Below, piece by piece: positions 1 through 8,340 of a stretch of 30,733 nucleotides of DNA; position 1 is the first letter of the stretch; each line of letters starts with the position of its first letter. Origin of the DNA: Salisapilia sapeloensis (Eukaryota; Oomycota; Peronosporomycetes; Peronosporales; Salisapiliaceae); contig JAADVB010000221.1 of NCBI GenBank assembly GCA_023334545.1, positions 1 to 30,733 on the forward strand, written 5' to 3'. The notes under the pieces are model-generated. The model saw only the letters and a list, made by a program, of their open reading frames with translations, had not been told where the DNA came from and ran no database searches. A program made the translations under genes and the position numbers.

Positions 1-246
1 TCGGAAGACACGATCGTGAACGCTCTGGACAACGGTTGGCTGTCCCAGGCAGTGTTGGACGTTTTTGAGCAGGAACCTCTTTCGGAAGACAGCAAGCTAT
101 GGGACCATCCGAAGGTGCACTTGACTCCTCACGTGGCGGGTCTAAGCTACCCAGAGGAGTCCGCAGAAGTGTTCGTGTCCAACTTGGACGCGTATGTATC
201 GGGTAAATCTCTTAAGTACAAGGTGAACTGGGAACTCGGATACTAG
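1..246 (+). CDS. D-isomer-specific 2-hydroxyacid dehydrogenase, 3' end only (partial)
   Basis: This is the last 81 codons of an NAD(P)-dependent 2-hydroxyacid dehydrogenase (glyoxylate/hydroxypyruvate reductase-like); the frame is open to the left edge, so the start lies outside the window. The sequence shows the family's C-terminal signatures: AVLDVFEQEPL, carrying the catalytic Glu, and LTPHVAG, carrying the catalytic His. It aligns without gaps to the C-terminus of the full gene at 16348-17490, with about 56 of 81 residues identical, so the two are paralogues and not copies of one recent duplication. The stop at 244-246 is followed by about 175 nt and then the stop of the convergent PTGR3-like gene. 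Substrate is not determined by the sequence seen; the family reduces 2-keto acids such as glyoxylate or hydroxypyruvate. Confidence 0.9.
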   Translation, partial: SEDTIVNALDNGWLSQAVLDVFEQEPLSEDSKLWDHPKVHLTPHVAGLSYPEESAEVFVSNLDAYVSGKSLKYKVNWELGY

Positions 247-423
247 ACACTCCATACGAAGATCATGTGCAGTATTCTAAATACCAAATAGACAAGGGTC
301 TTTCCACCTTTCAACGTACAAAAGCAATCGTGATCTGCCTGATCATTGTCTTTTAGTCACAGATAGCTATATGTCATGACAGGAAATTGAATTTGGAAAA
401 CGATTTTTTTGTGACTTCCAGGA

Positions 424-1559
424 CTACAACTTGGCGTTTTTCGGTTTGGTCATGTCGACGACGACTTTACCAATGTTCTTGCGTGCGTACATAAAGTCAA
501 TCGCGTCAGCGACATCGTGGAGACCGTAGAACTTGGTCGGGTCGACACCAGGGTTCAAGACGCCACGGTCCACAAGCATAGCCAACTTCTTCGCATGCGC
601 AGCAGTATGCTTGCCATAGTTGTTCAGGAAGAATCCACGCACAGACGCTGACTTACGCAGCAACTTCATCTGCAAGGGTGTCTTTACCTTGGTGTCCACT
701 GCTTTCCACGAGCTACTGTCCTGGTACCCGGCAATGGCACCGATGACAATTAGTCGGCCACACACCGCGAGGTTGTTGACGCACACATCGAACATGTCGC
801 CACCGACACTTTCGAAAACGAGATCGACTCCCTTCGGGTACTCTTTCTTGAGCACGTCGAACACGTTTTCCTTGCGGTAGTTGATCGCACGGTCGCATCC
901 GATAGACTTGAGGTACTCGACCTTGTCTTCCGAGCTGCACGTGCCAATGACATGGTTTCCAGCTAGTTTGGCAAGCTGGACGGCGAACTGACCAGTTGCG
1001 CCAGCAGCAGCAGTCACTAGGATAGTTTCACCGTGGGTCATGTTGCCGACCTGCTCCAAGGCCAAGGAGGCAGTGAGCCCGCCGACGGAGATGGGGAGGA
1101 GAGCAGGTGCAGCGGCCGGGATCTTGCTCAAATGACGCTCCTTGCGGACCATGTGCTCTGCAAAAGCTCCATAGGCTATAGAGGTGTACTTAATACTTAT
1201 ATCTAGAACTTGTATCGTATGTGTACGTACTCATGGAGGAGACGGCATCTCCTTTCTTCAGGGTTTTGCAATTCGGACCAACGTCGATGACAACACCGAC
1301 TAAGGCAAGGATTTTAAAATATGCTTATGCAATATCAAAGACAGTACATACGAGCTTCAAAACCACAGTCGAACGGTGGCTGGACGCCTGGCAAGTATGC
1401 TCCGTTCGTAAAGTTGATATCGGAGGCATTGACACCAATGTACTTGGTCTCAACAAGGACTTCACCTTGCTTTAACTGCGGAACATCAAACTCCTCGACT
1501 TTTGTGCATTCACGAAAGTTAGAGGAAAGCTTCTGACAGACAATCTTGTGCGACTTCAT
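424..1559 (-). CDS. PTGR3/ZADH2-like NADPH-dependent quinone oxidoreductase/enone reductase
   Basis: Medium-chain dehydrogenase/reductase of the zinc-independent quinone oxidoreductase class. My model has three exons: 1352-1559, 1231-1299 and 424-1175 (introns of 52 and 55 nt, GTATGT...TTAG and GTACGT...ATAG), giving 342 residues. The N-terminal GroES-like fold contains IGVNASDIN and PPFDCGFEA; the Rossmann fold has the AAAGATGQFAVQLAK dinucleotide loop, followed by GTCSS, GCDRAINY and ESVGG. These match vertebrate prostaglandin reductase 3 (ZADH2) along most of the length, including KSASVRGFFLN. The family reduces the alkenal/enone double bond of lipid substrates using NADPH; the natural substrate here is unknown. 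No zinc-ligand cysteine cluster is visible, as expected for this branch. Its start lies 146 nt from the divergent BLOC1S1-like start, so the pair probably shares a promoter. Confidence 0.88.
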
Positions 1560-1705
1560 CGTTCGAGTAGCGAGGGGAATGCCGAAATGGAGCTTGACAA
1601 TCTACTCGCGTTTTGTTGACCAAACATAAATATTCTAACTTCAAGTAGATCTTATTCGTTTCAATCTAGCTGTTACGAACGTCTCCCGGCACACCACGAT
1701 CGAGG

Positions 1706-2247
1706 ATGCAGCAGGTGGACGTCGAGGTCGATGCTTCTCGACTAGAACAACATCGTCAAGCTGCTGGTAGACCATCTCTCTCTAATATACTTTTCATTTG
1801 CTAGGTATATCGGTTGTGTTTTAGCTAGTACTGAATGAAGAATAGAGAATGCCAAAACACAATTGGGCGAGTCGATGCGAGCATTGCAATCGGCACAGGA
1901 TGACTTGTTAAGCTCGAAGCTAGAAAAAGCGATTGATGCACAGAGGAATGTGGAGCAAGCTGCGTTGGATTTGAGTAAAAATACGAACAGTTTGTATCAA
2001 AAGGCTGGAAAGTGGAAGGCAGATCAAAAGCGTTTTCGAGCAGCTCTTGATGTACAAGATCATATAGAGGGAACGATGAATGCAAGCACTGACTTTGAAC
2101 GTGTAGGGGTTGGAAAGCTTTGAGGTGTGGGCGAAGACGATGGAACACAGTCTACTTTCCGTTGCTGGAAACTTAGAATATGTATATTCGGTGATCGAGC
2201 GAGAGGAGAATGGGAAGGAGACAACGCCGACTCCAAGACAAAGCTAA
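1706..2247 (+). CDS. BLOC1S1 (GCN5L1)-like protein
   Basis: Three-exon model: 1706-1766, 1846-2051 and 2107-2247 (introns of 79 and 55 nt, GTAGAC...ATAG and GTACAA...GTAG), 135 residues. The predicted protein is almost all helical: a first helix ending LEQHRQAAE, a central long helix (AIDAQRNVEQAALDLSKN, then a KAGKW motif), ALDGLESFEVWAKTMEHS, and LEYVYSVIERE. The order of helix, Gly-Lys-Trp, F-x-x-AL, F-E-x-WA and LEYVY is that of BLOC1S1/GCN5L1, a subunit of BLOC-1/BORC complexes on endosomes and lysosomes that is also linked to mitochondrial protein acetylation in animals. The splice sites were chosen because they keep the frame and restore the conserved FEVWA segment. The first exon is the least certain part. 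Nothing about partners can be read from the neighbours. Confidence 0.75.
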
Positions 2248-2652
2248 ATATAACAGATACATCTGCGCTATAGGAATCGTCTTAGTGTCTAATATGCTAC
2301 CTGCTAGGAAATGTGGGCATTGCAGCTACATGATGCTACATTCAGGATAAAACTATCCACCTTGCTTTCATATCTGCCACTGGAAGATAGATAAAATGCT
2401 CTTCAATTACTGTAGCCTAAATCGATGAGAGTACCCACTAAATATGAAGACAGTCTTTGGGTATCTAGGAACTACGTAATATGTCATAGTTGCTCTTCAA
2501 CTACGTCGGAGAATCCTCGTGCTATCTGTCCTGGGCATCAAATGTCCAGTGAATACCGACGCATCCACTACTTCTGAATAAATCCGCTGGAAAACGTATT
2601 CTTTTATATTAGTTTTTGTATACGCTTGACAAGGAATCAAAATATCATCAAT
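2248..2652. other. Intergenic region between BLOC1S1-like and OGFOD3-like genes
   Basis: About 400 nt, AT-rich, with no reading frame that looks like protein on either strand. It must contain the 3' end signals of the upstream gene and the promoter of the downstream gene; the 60 nt before the ATG at 2653 are especially AT-rich. I recognise no specific element. Confidence 0.6.
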
Positions 2653-3791
2653 ATGGCTCGAACGAAGCCGACCAAAGTACGCAAACCCTCCCATGCAGCC
2701 AATACTTCGACGAAACAACGCAGCAATGTTATCTTTACGCCTCGTGTGTCAATTGCACTAGTATTGCTGGTTGTTGCTATCATTATTGGATTGTATGAGT
2801 ACTCACTACCGACCTTCACGAACGTCTTCACGTACGATTCGAAAGATAATACCTACCTCTCTCGGCACCAAGTTGTCGACAGACTACGCTACGATGTTGC
2901 ATGTCGACGCAGAAAGGTATAACTGCATTCGATAGTACATACCATCATGGATACTCACTTGGGAGTGTAGAAAACGAAGGGATTGGTCGATGGCTGTCAT
3001 CCGTATGGCTCTCATTGCGGTCGCGTCGTCAAAGACAGCTTTGTCACTTTAGATGAAGTGACGCAGCTGCGTGGCATTGCCGAAATAGGCATGCAGAATC
3101 GATCGAAACTTGGCGGACCGACCATCATGGACATTAACACGGGATATGTGAAAGACGGTGATGGCCTCGTCAACATCTACCAGAGCAGTCCAAACGCAGA
3201 CTCCGTTCAGCGCTTTTCTCATGAGCAGTTTGAGCTCTACAGAGAGTAACAATGTTATTGATACAGATACTAGATAATAACTGATCAGATTGTAGCGTGA
3301 TTGAGCGCATTCGGCAGGCAGTGATGGAGGAATTTGAGCTATCGACGCTGTATTTCACTGCTCCAACGTTCATCACACGTATTGTTGGAAATGAATCATG
3401 GGCACCGACAGATCTTCATGATGAATACTGGTACATATTACAAGGTAGACTGGGAGTGTGCGTTGAACTCAGGTATTCTAGGCATCCGCATGTGGACAAG
3501 GACAACACGGCGCATTATGACTACTCCGGACTTTTGTACTTAGCTGATTACGAAGATGACTTTACCGGTGGATTGTTTGCGTTCATCGACAAGGCGAGTG
3601 AACAAGTTGTGGAACCATCTCGAGGAAGACTTATGATGTTTACTGCGAGTAAAGAGAACTTGCATCAAGTGAGGAAAGTCGAATCGGGTGTACGATACGT
3701 CATGAGTATGTGGTTCTCCTGTGATGCTAATCGCGAGTTCACCAACTTCTTGGATGGTCGCATGCACGAACGTTTCCGTCGAGGCGAATAG
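2653..3791 (+). CDS. OGFOD3-like 2-oxoglutarate/Fe(II)-dependent dioxygenase, membrane-anchored (P4H domain)
   Basis: Four-exon model: 2653-2916, 2971-3245, 3296-3430 and 3482-3791 (introns of 54, 50 and 51 nt), 327 residues. Residues about 28-48 form a hydrophobic segment after a basic N-terminus, so a type II membrane anchor is likely, with the catalytic domain in the secretory lumen. The dioxygenase core shows HDEYWHPHVDKDNT (Fe ligands His and Asp in H-x-D), DYSGLLYLADY, FTGG.F.FID, the distal Fe ligand His in ENLHQV, and the basic 2-oxoglutarate region around GVRY. The string HDEYWHxHVDK with ENLHxVxKV is characteristic of OGFOD3 rather than collagen prolyl hydroxylases. The substrate of OGFOD3 proteins is not known to me. 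The third intron is a multiple of three with no stop and so can be mistaken for coding sequence; removing it restores the Fe-binding motif. Confidence 0.87.
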
Positions 3792-3846
3792 ACTACCTTG
3801 CGACGAACTATCGCCTTTCTTTTCACTTGCATGTCTATTGGTCTTC

Positions 3847-4163
3847 ATGAAGAAGTATAGTGTAGATTTCTTTAATACTCCTTGGAACTCCGTCATGTGG
3901 TTGATAGCCTCTGTCTCGGAATCGCTTTGGAATACTTGAAGAGTACACGGTGGCAGGAGTTCTTCTATTGGCGGTCTGGCAATATAAAGTCATGGAGAGT
4001 AGTAATTAACTTGTCGACTGGTAAGTGCTGAAGTCACTTCCTTTGCACATTATGCACTTGACTTTCTTACTTTTGTGCTGCTTCAACCTAAATAGTTGGG
4101 CACAAGAAGTGTTCTAGTGACAAGCTTGCTGTCGTCGATCAAAGAGCCTTGCGCATACGGTGA
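3847..4163 (+). CDS. Putative small spliced membrane protein (tentative; 5' end unresolved)
   Basis: A possible gene starting just after, or overlapping, the OGFOD3-like stop. The model joins 3847-3854, 3908-4020 and 4096-4163 with introns of 53 nt (GTATAG...ATAG) and 75 nt (GTAAGT...AATAG); the phases fit and give 62 residues if translation starts at 3847. The central exon reads LCLGIALEYLKSTRWQEFF, which is protein-like, and the last exon ends in a basic tail (DQRALRIR). If the first exon extends upstream in the same frame it adds a hydrophobic stretch (FFSLACLLVF), making one transmembrane segment, but then it would overlap the end of the OGFOD3-like coding region. I recognise no family. 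The perfect GTAAGT donor is the best evidence; otherwise this could be chance or an alternative 3' end of the upstream transcript. Confidence 0.3.
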
Positions 4164-4660
4164 GATGGCTAAACGATTCAAATTAAGCATAAGGAGAAAG
4201 AGGAGACTAGAATGATACAGCTTTATTCTATTCTTTTATTTCAGTGGCTTTTCATTGTCTGGGTTACCATTGAGGAGAGGAATAGATTAGGCTGCTGCAT
4301 TTCCACTTGGTCATGAAGTGACTGGGAGACTCCAAAACTTCCAATCAAGTAAGCGCAGAGGTATCGGGTCCCAGTATGGATGATGAATATGAACTATAAC
4401 ACGATATTTGGTCCCTTCGATCATGTTTTGAAGTACACTGTGATTGACTTGGGTTCGAATACTGTTTCTAAAGATCTACCATCTACGGGCTATGTGTACG
4501 CCAGCGAGGACTGATTAATTTGTGTGGTATGAAGCTAATGCCGCTAACTCATTAATGGCGGCGCAGAGGGAAAACCACTGAGAGCATTAAAAATATCGTC
4601 TATCGAACCCAATAATAAGAATAGTTTGTCCAGAGAGAAACTGACATTTCATCACCAGCT
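4164..4660. other. Sparse region upstream of the WW-domain gene
   Basis: About 500 nt without a convincing gene. A minus-strand frame at 4311-4475 is open for 54 codons and is described as a finding because a part of it resembles the cystatin inhibitory loop; I do not annotate it as a gene. The last 100 nt, AT-rich, should hold the WW gene promoter. Confidence 0.5.
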
Positions 4661-5437
4661 ATGCCTTTAATCTCCAAGAGTTCCACAGTCTCTTCAGATG
4701 TGCTCGCTTCTTTAGACGACTTGGCTAGGCTCCAAAGCGATGTAACTTCCAGTCTAGATCGCTGCGACGCAAGGCAGCAAAAGTTTAAGCAAAAATATGC
4801 TCGAGAGACTCGAAAGCACCGTCAGATCATCTTTGAAGCAGCAGTCAACTCATCCAATATGAACAGTTCAGTGATGCGTATGCTTTCTCACTCCACCGAT
4901 AGCAATGCCGATAAGACGGAGAAGACAGACATTACCGTTTCTGCTAAGCTAAAAAGTCGAGCGTGCAATGCATTCTCTGCCTACAGCAATACCTTTGATA
5001 TCCACGATCCTAAGTACGAGCATATCCTTCGAGGCCTGAGTTGCTTTTACGTGATTCCAGATGCCATGACAGACTCCGTATGCGATCAGTGTGGTGCCTT
5101 CCGCAGTGTCACGATGCTCGAATCATTGCCTTCGAACTGGTGCCAATACTATAGCGACCTGGCTAAGAAGAACTACTTTTACAATAGTCTTTCGAAGCAA
5201 GTGTCGTGGACACCTCCGAATGGCACAGACGAAGTGTCCAGACATGTTTTCGAGAAAACAGGTGCAGTGGATACCGTTTGTCGGTGCATTCCATCATCCG
5301 AACGTCGCAAGAGGCTGATGCAAAAGTTTAGAGAGTATGCCAAAGACCTGGCTAGGCAAGAAGCTATCAAGCAAAAGATGGACCTCCAAGGAGCCTTTGA
5401 GCAAATTGCTCTACGCGTACTTCATCCAGATGAATAG
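4661..5437 (+). CDS. WW-domain protein, function unknown
   Basis: Single-exon gene of 258 residues. Residues about 1-65 are Ser-rich and then charged and probably helical (QQKFKQKYARETRKHRQ). Residues about 141-150 hold a CDQCGAF pair of cysteines. A WW domain follows at about 157-188: SNWCQYYSDLAKKNYFYN with a central aromatic pair and the second conserved position in QVSWTPP, the WxxP ending typical of WW domains that bind proline-rich peptides. The first WW tryptophan is in NWCQYY. The C-terminal 50 residues are strongly charged and helical (RRKRLMQKFREYAKDL). The role cannot be inferred beyond peptide binding. Start chosen at the first ATG of the frame, preceded by GACATTTCATCACC, which resembles an initiator element. 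Convergent with the RING gene, with only 35 nt between the two stops. Confidence 0.85.
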   Translation: MPLISKSSTVSSDVLASLDDLARLQSDVTSSLDRCDARQQKFKQKYARETRKHRQIIFEAAVNSSNMNSSVMRMLSHSTDSNADKTEKTDITVSAKLKSRACNAFSAYSNTFDIHDPKYEHILRGLSCFYVIPDAMTDSVCDQCGAFRSVTMLESLPSNWCQYYSDLAKKNYFYNSLSKQVSWTPPNGTDEVSRHVFEKTGAVDTVCRCIPSSERRKRLMQKFREYAKDLARQEAIKQKMDLQGAFEQIALRVLHPDE

Positions 5438-5472
5438 AGAGGATACGAATGACGCGACTTTCAATTTATACT

Positions 5473-6329
5473 TTAGTAAAAAATAAAAGATAGAATGACG
5501 ATGCTTCCGAGCAGCAAAAGTAGTCGGGAGATGAGTTCTTGTCGCTCTTCCTGTTGTCTCACTTCGCGCTGTCTTGATTGAAGCGGTTGGCCTGTTTCGG
5601 TCCCGAGGACTGTCTGGATAAAGGTTGGTTGAAACGGCATGGACCAGTTGAAAGTTCCTGAAAAGAGATTCGTCTCTTGATCCCGCTCATTCTATCCTCA
5701 AATCCATTTCTCAATGACTTGAAGCATATGCCAAAGAATAGCAACTAGTTTATACGTTTGGTGACTGATATCGGCGACGCATTTGGCTCGCGTCGAGACG
5801 CTGTCCACGTGGTCGTTCCGGGACGCCGTCCGCATCCATCTGAGCCGTCGATCTGATGCCATAGAAGCATTCTTAGCTTCAACTCTGCAGACCAGGTACT
5901 AGCGACAAACCTTGAATCAACACTAGTAGCACCATGGCCATAAACAGGTATGACATTCTCTTCTGAAATGCCTGCTTTGCATACTGGACACTCCGAATGT
6001 GATCGCATCCACTATTATATACAACCGATCCATGTCACAATCTTTCTGCAGCTGATGTCAGTACATTGGCAACCTACCTGATAGAGGCATGTCCAGCTAC
6101 ATGCATGACATTGTAGTGCAAGTCAATGTTTACAAGTTACAAAACGGATTAATCTCCTACAGCTACGACAGTACTATCGAAAATGGAGCACATACCAGTA
6201 CATGTGTCCACATAGAGTCACGACTGGGTTCGACACAGTCTCTAGGCAGATATTACAGTCAAAGAGACTGTTGTCACCCGACCTGAGGCTCCGACAAGAC
6301 GTATCGACCTCCGTGGATCCCGTCTCCAT
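5473..6329 (-). CDS. RNF5/RNF185-like membrane-anchored RING E3 ubiquitin ligase
   Basis: Five-exon model on the minus strand: 6196-6329, 6078-6096 (19 nt), 5911-6011, 5756-5852 and 5473-5691; introns of 99, 66, 58 and 64 nt; 189 residues. All phases fit. The RING finger is near the N-terminus: FDCNICLETVSNPVVTLCGH, then MYCWTCLYQW supplied partly by the 19-nt exon, then SECPVCKAGI, giving the C3HC4 spacing. It is followed by ENVIPVYGHG and VPERPRGQR, both diagnostic of the RNF5/RNF185/RMA family. The C-terminus ends in a hydrophobic helix (LLLLLGSIVILSFIFY) as in family members anchored in the ER or outer mitochondrial membrane. The known role of the family is ubiquitination of misfolded membrane proteins in ER-associated degradation. 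The last splice site is the least certain. Confidence 0.88.
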
Positions 6330-6599
6330 TTCGCCGCTGCCTTCTGTCTTGTGCCTCTTTTGTCAATCCAATCCAGTCATCACTCTTGCAATTTGTATTT
6401 AGTCACGGTTTCTATCATCTTACTACCAAAAGCGGACCTCATTGTAGAACCTATCGGTAACGAGACTCTCTCCATTCGTCCTCCAAGTTTCAAAAGAGCA
6501 TACACCTCTATTTGCATGTCATAGCAATGCAAAGTTTACACCATTTAATTCTTTATCGACCTGCCCAACGCTACTTATAAAATTGCAAATCGACACACA

Positions 6600-7898
6600 C
6601 TACGGCCACGCGTCCCGTTTATCCTGCAACGCGAGCTGATGCGAGTACTCGATTAGGAACCGATTGTTCCCGACGCCAAACACATCTCCGTGCATCAGAT
6701 ACCTGCGCCCACTGCGTTGACCAGTAGAGCTCAGTCTGAAGGCTGTGCCGTTCGTACTCGTCAAGTCCGTGATGTAGAAACCGTCTCCGAGAAATGACAG
6801 CACTGCATGCCTGGCCGAGATAGAACCGTCGTCTGGAATGCAGAGTGCATTGCCAGAGTGCCTTCCTAACGTCACTGCAGTCTTACCGATGGTCTGTGCT
6901 ACGCCGACGAGCGGTCCTTCCGTAAAGACAAGTCGTAAAAACGGATTGCCAGTGGCTAAATTCTCATCAATCGAAGCGACTTGGAACTCGGTGTCGCCTA
7001 GTTTTACATAGTCGCCAATGTCTAGTCGTTTGGGTGCATCTGGCGGAATGAAAACGTACGTTCCGGTTGTACTTCCAAGGTCACGTAGGAAATATTCTTT
7101 TTCTAGCGGATCGTATTGAATCTGGAAGTGGTGACGACTGACGTAGGCATCATTTAATACGATATGATTGTCAGAGTGACGACCACCTTTGGCACCTTCC
7201 CTCGGATGAAGCAGGATTTTCGTATTCCGTTCCAGTCGTGGCTCACTCTGGATGGGAGAGGACGAAACGCTGGTATTAGATGAGGAGGAGGAGTGAACGG
7301 AAGACAAGTCTGGAGAGCTTTTACTAGCAGGTAGCTTCCGATCGGACGTCAGGGACGTGATGACGAGCAAGTCTAGCTCGTCAATGTCCAATTCGCTATT
7401 GCTTTGGACACGAGCGAGAAGACTCCCTGCGCTGGACTTTTGGGACAGAGCATGGATCTCACTCGACCATTTCATAGGGAAGTTGCGTGTCATGACGTGG
7501 AAAGCTCGTTGCGTGAGACGACGTATGGGTGCATGGAGGCGATACTTTCTCGATAAGAGGATGGCGCACATCCACGTGAGCACTAGGAGAGGTGAAAGTA
7601 ACCACTGGGTGTAATACACAAGCTGCCTCCAAAACGATATTGGCACATCTAGATCAGCGATGGACATGTCATTCGTGTTGTGCATTTCCTTGTCCGGGAG
7701 CGAAATGGTCGAGAGCTCGTCCAAGTGTGCTGTCGCGGTTCGATAAACGTAAGTGGCGGAGGCAGCGATCATGCCGGTGCATAGACCCATATTCACCCAC
7801 GCCCGAGATGGGTTCGACGATCGGCTTCCCATCCCCATGGTCGATTTTTCTTCTGCCGTCTCCGAATGCCTTGAAGTAGGCAGACAAGACGGGTTCAT
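6600..7898 (-). CDS. Membrane protein with two tandem FHA domains
   Basis: Single-exon gene, 432 residues. Two hydrophobic segments (about 33-53 and 93-116) are followed by a basic stretch, a Ser-rich linker (about 186-220), and two forkhead-associated domains. FHA1 (about 228-310) has GGRHSDN, SRHHF and LRDLGSTTGT; FHA2 (about 328-420) has TLGRHSGN, ISARHAVL and ITDLTSTNGT. Both therefore keep the Gly-Arg, Ser-Arg-His and Asn/Thr-Gly residues used to bind phosphothreonine peptides, though FHA1 has TTGT where TNGT is usual. With two transmembrane helices both ends should face the same side, so the FHA pair probably sits in the cytosol as a phospho-dependent docking platform. I do not recognise the whole architecture. 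The start is 100 nt from a tentative divergent gene. Confidence 0.88.
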   Translation of the reverse strand: MNPSCLPTSRHSETAEEKSTMGMGSRSSNPSRAWVNMGLCTGMIAASATYVYRTATAHLDELSTISLPDKEMHNTNDMSIADLDVPISFWRQLVYYTQWLLSPLLVLTWMCAILLSRKYRLHAPIRRLTQRAFHVMTRNFPMKWSSEIHALSQKSSAGSLLARVQSNSELDIDELDLLVITSLTSDRKLPASKSSPDLSSVHSSSSSNTSVSSSPIQSEPRLERNTKILLHPREGAKGGRHSDNHIVLNDAYVSRHHFQIQYDPLEKEYFLRDLGSTTGTYVFIPPDAPKRLDIGDYVKLGDTEFQVASIDENLATGNPFLRLVFTEGPLVGVAQTIGKTAVTLGRHSGNALCIPDDGSISARHAVLSFLGDGFYITDLTSTNGTAFRLSSTGQRSGRRYLMHGDVFGVGNNRFLIEYSHQLALQDKRDAWP

Positions 7899-7998
7899 TT
7901 GCGTTTAGAAGAAAAGCACTTAAATTTACCTTTCACTTGAGTTGAGTATACCAGGTCGAATGCAAAAATTCTTCCGAGGTGATGGAATACTGGTGGAA

Positions 7999-8340
7999 AT
8001 GACGTGGTATGGCTATCGTATGGATTTGTTTTTGTGTGCAACAGTCTTGCTCCATTCAATTGCAATTGTGATACTTCGCTGGTCCGTGTAGGAACAGAAG
8101 ATTTTGCAAGTATGGTAGACTCGAAAGTTCAGTGCGCGTGTGACGAGGATGAAACGGCTCTCGATGGCAATTGCAAAGCATGATGAAAAATCCGCTCTAG
8201 GCGCTATGGGTCTTGACTTTGTGCATGCGAAAGGAGAAATAAAGTGGTTGAAGAGTGGGAAGCCTTTGCGTTGGAGACGCAAGATGGAATGTCTCTTGGT
8301 CGAGTTGCTTTGTCGAGATCAGCGCAAAGCTGGACTGTAG
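7999..8340 (+). CDS. Putative small single-pass membrane protein (tentative)
   Basis: A candidate gene divergent from the FHA gene. The first part reads from ATG 7999 through a hydrophobic stretch (LFLCATVLLHSIAIVILR) and meets a stop near 8089. A second frame, open from 8119 to the stop ending 8340, is basic and protein-like (KHDEKSALGAMGLDFVHAKG). A 51-nt intron at 8082-8132 (GTCCGT...TTCAG) joins them in phase; an alternative 51-nt intron at 8068-8118 also works, and both donors are weak. The product would be about 96 residues with an N-terminal transmembrane helix and a basic tail. An 89-codon frame on the opposite strand covers the same DNA but looks less like protein. No family recognised; the exact structure is uncertain. 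Confidence 0.35.

Noticed and set aside
3431-3481. A 17-residue insertion between HDEYW and HPHVDK in the dioxygenase
   Set aside because: It has GT-AG ends, typical size and no conservation; splicing it out restores the family motif, so I treat it as intron.
3847-4117. A copper-transporter (Ctr) relic with frameshifts
   Set aside because: The apparent similarity needed two arbitrary frameshifts; a splice model explains the frames better, and the Met-x3-Met and Gly-x3-Gly hallmarks of Ctr proteins are missing.
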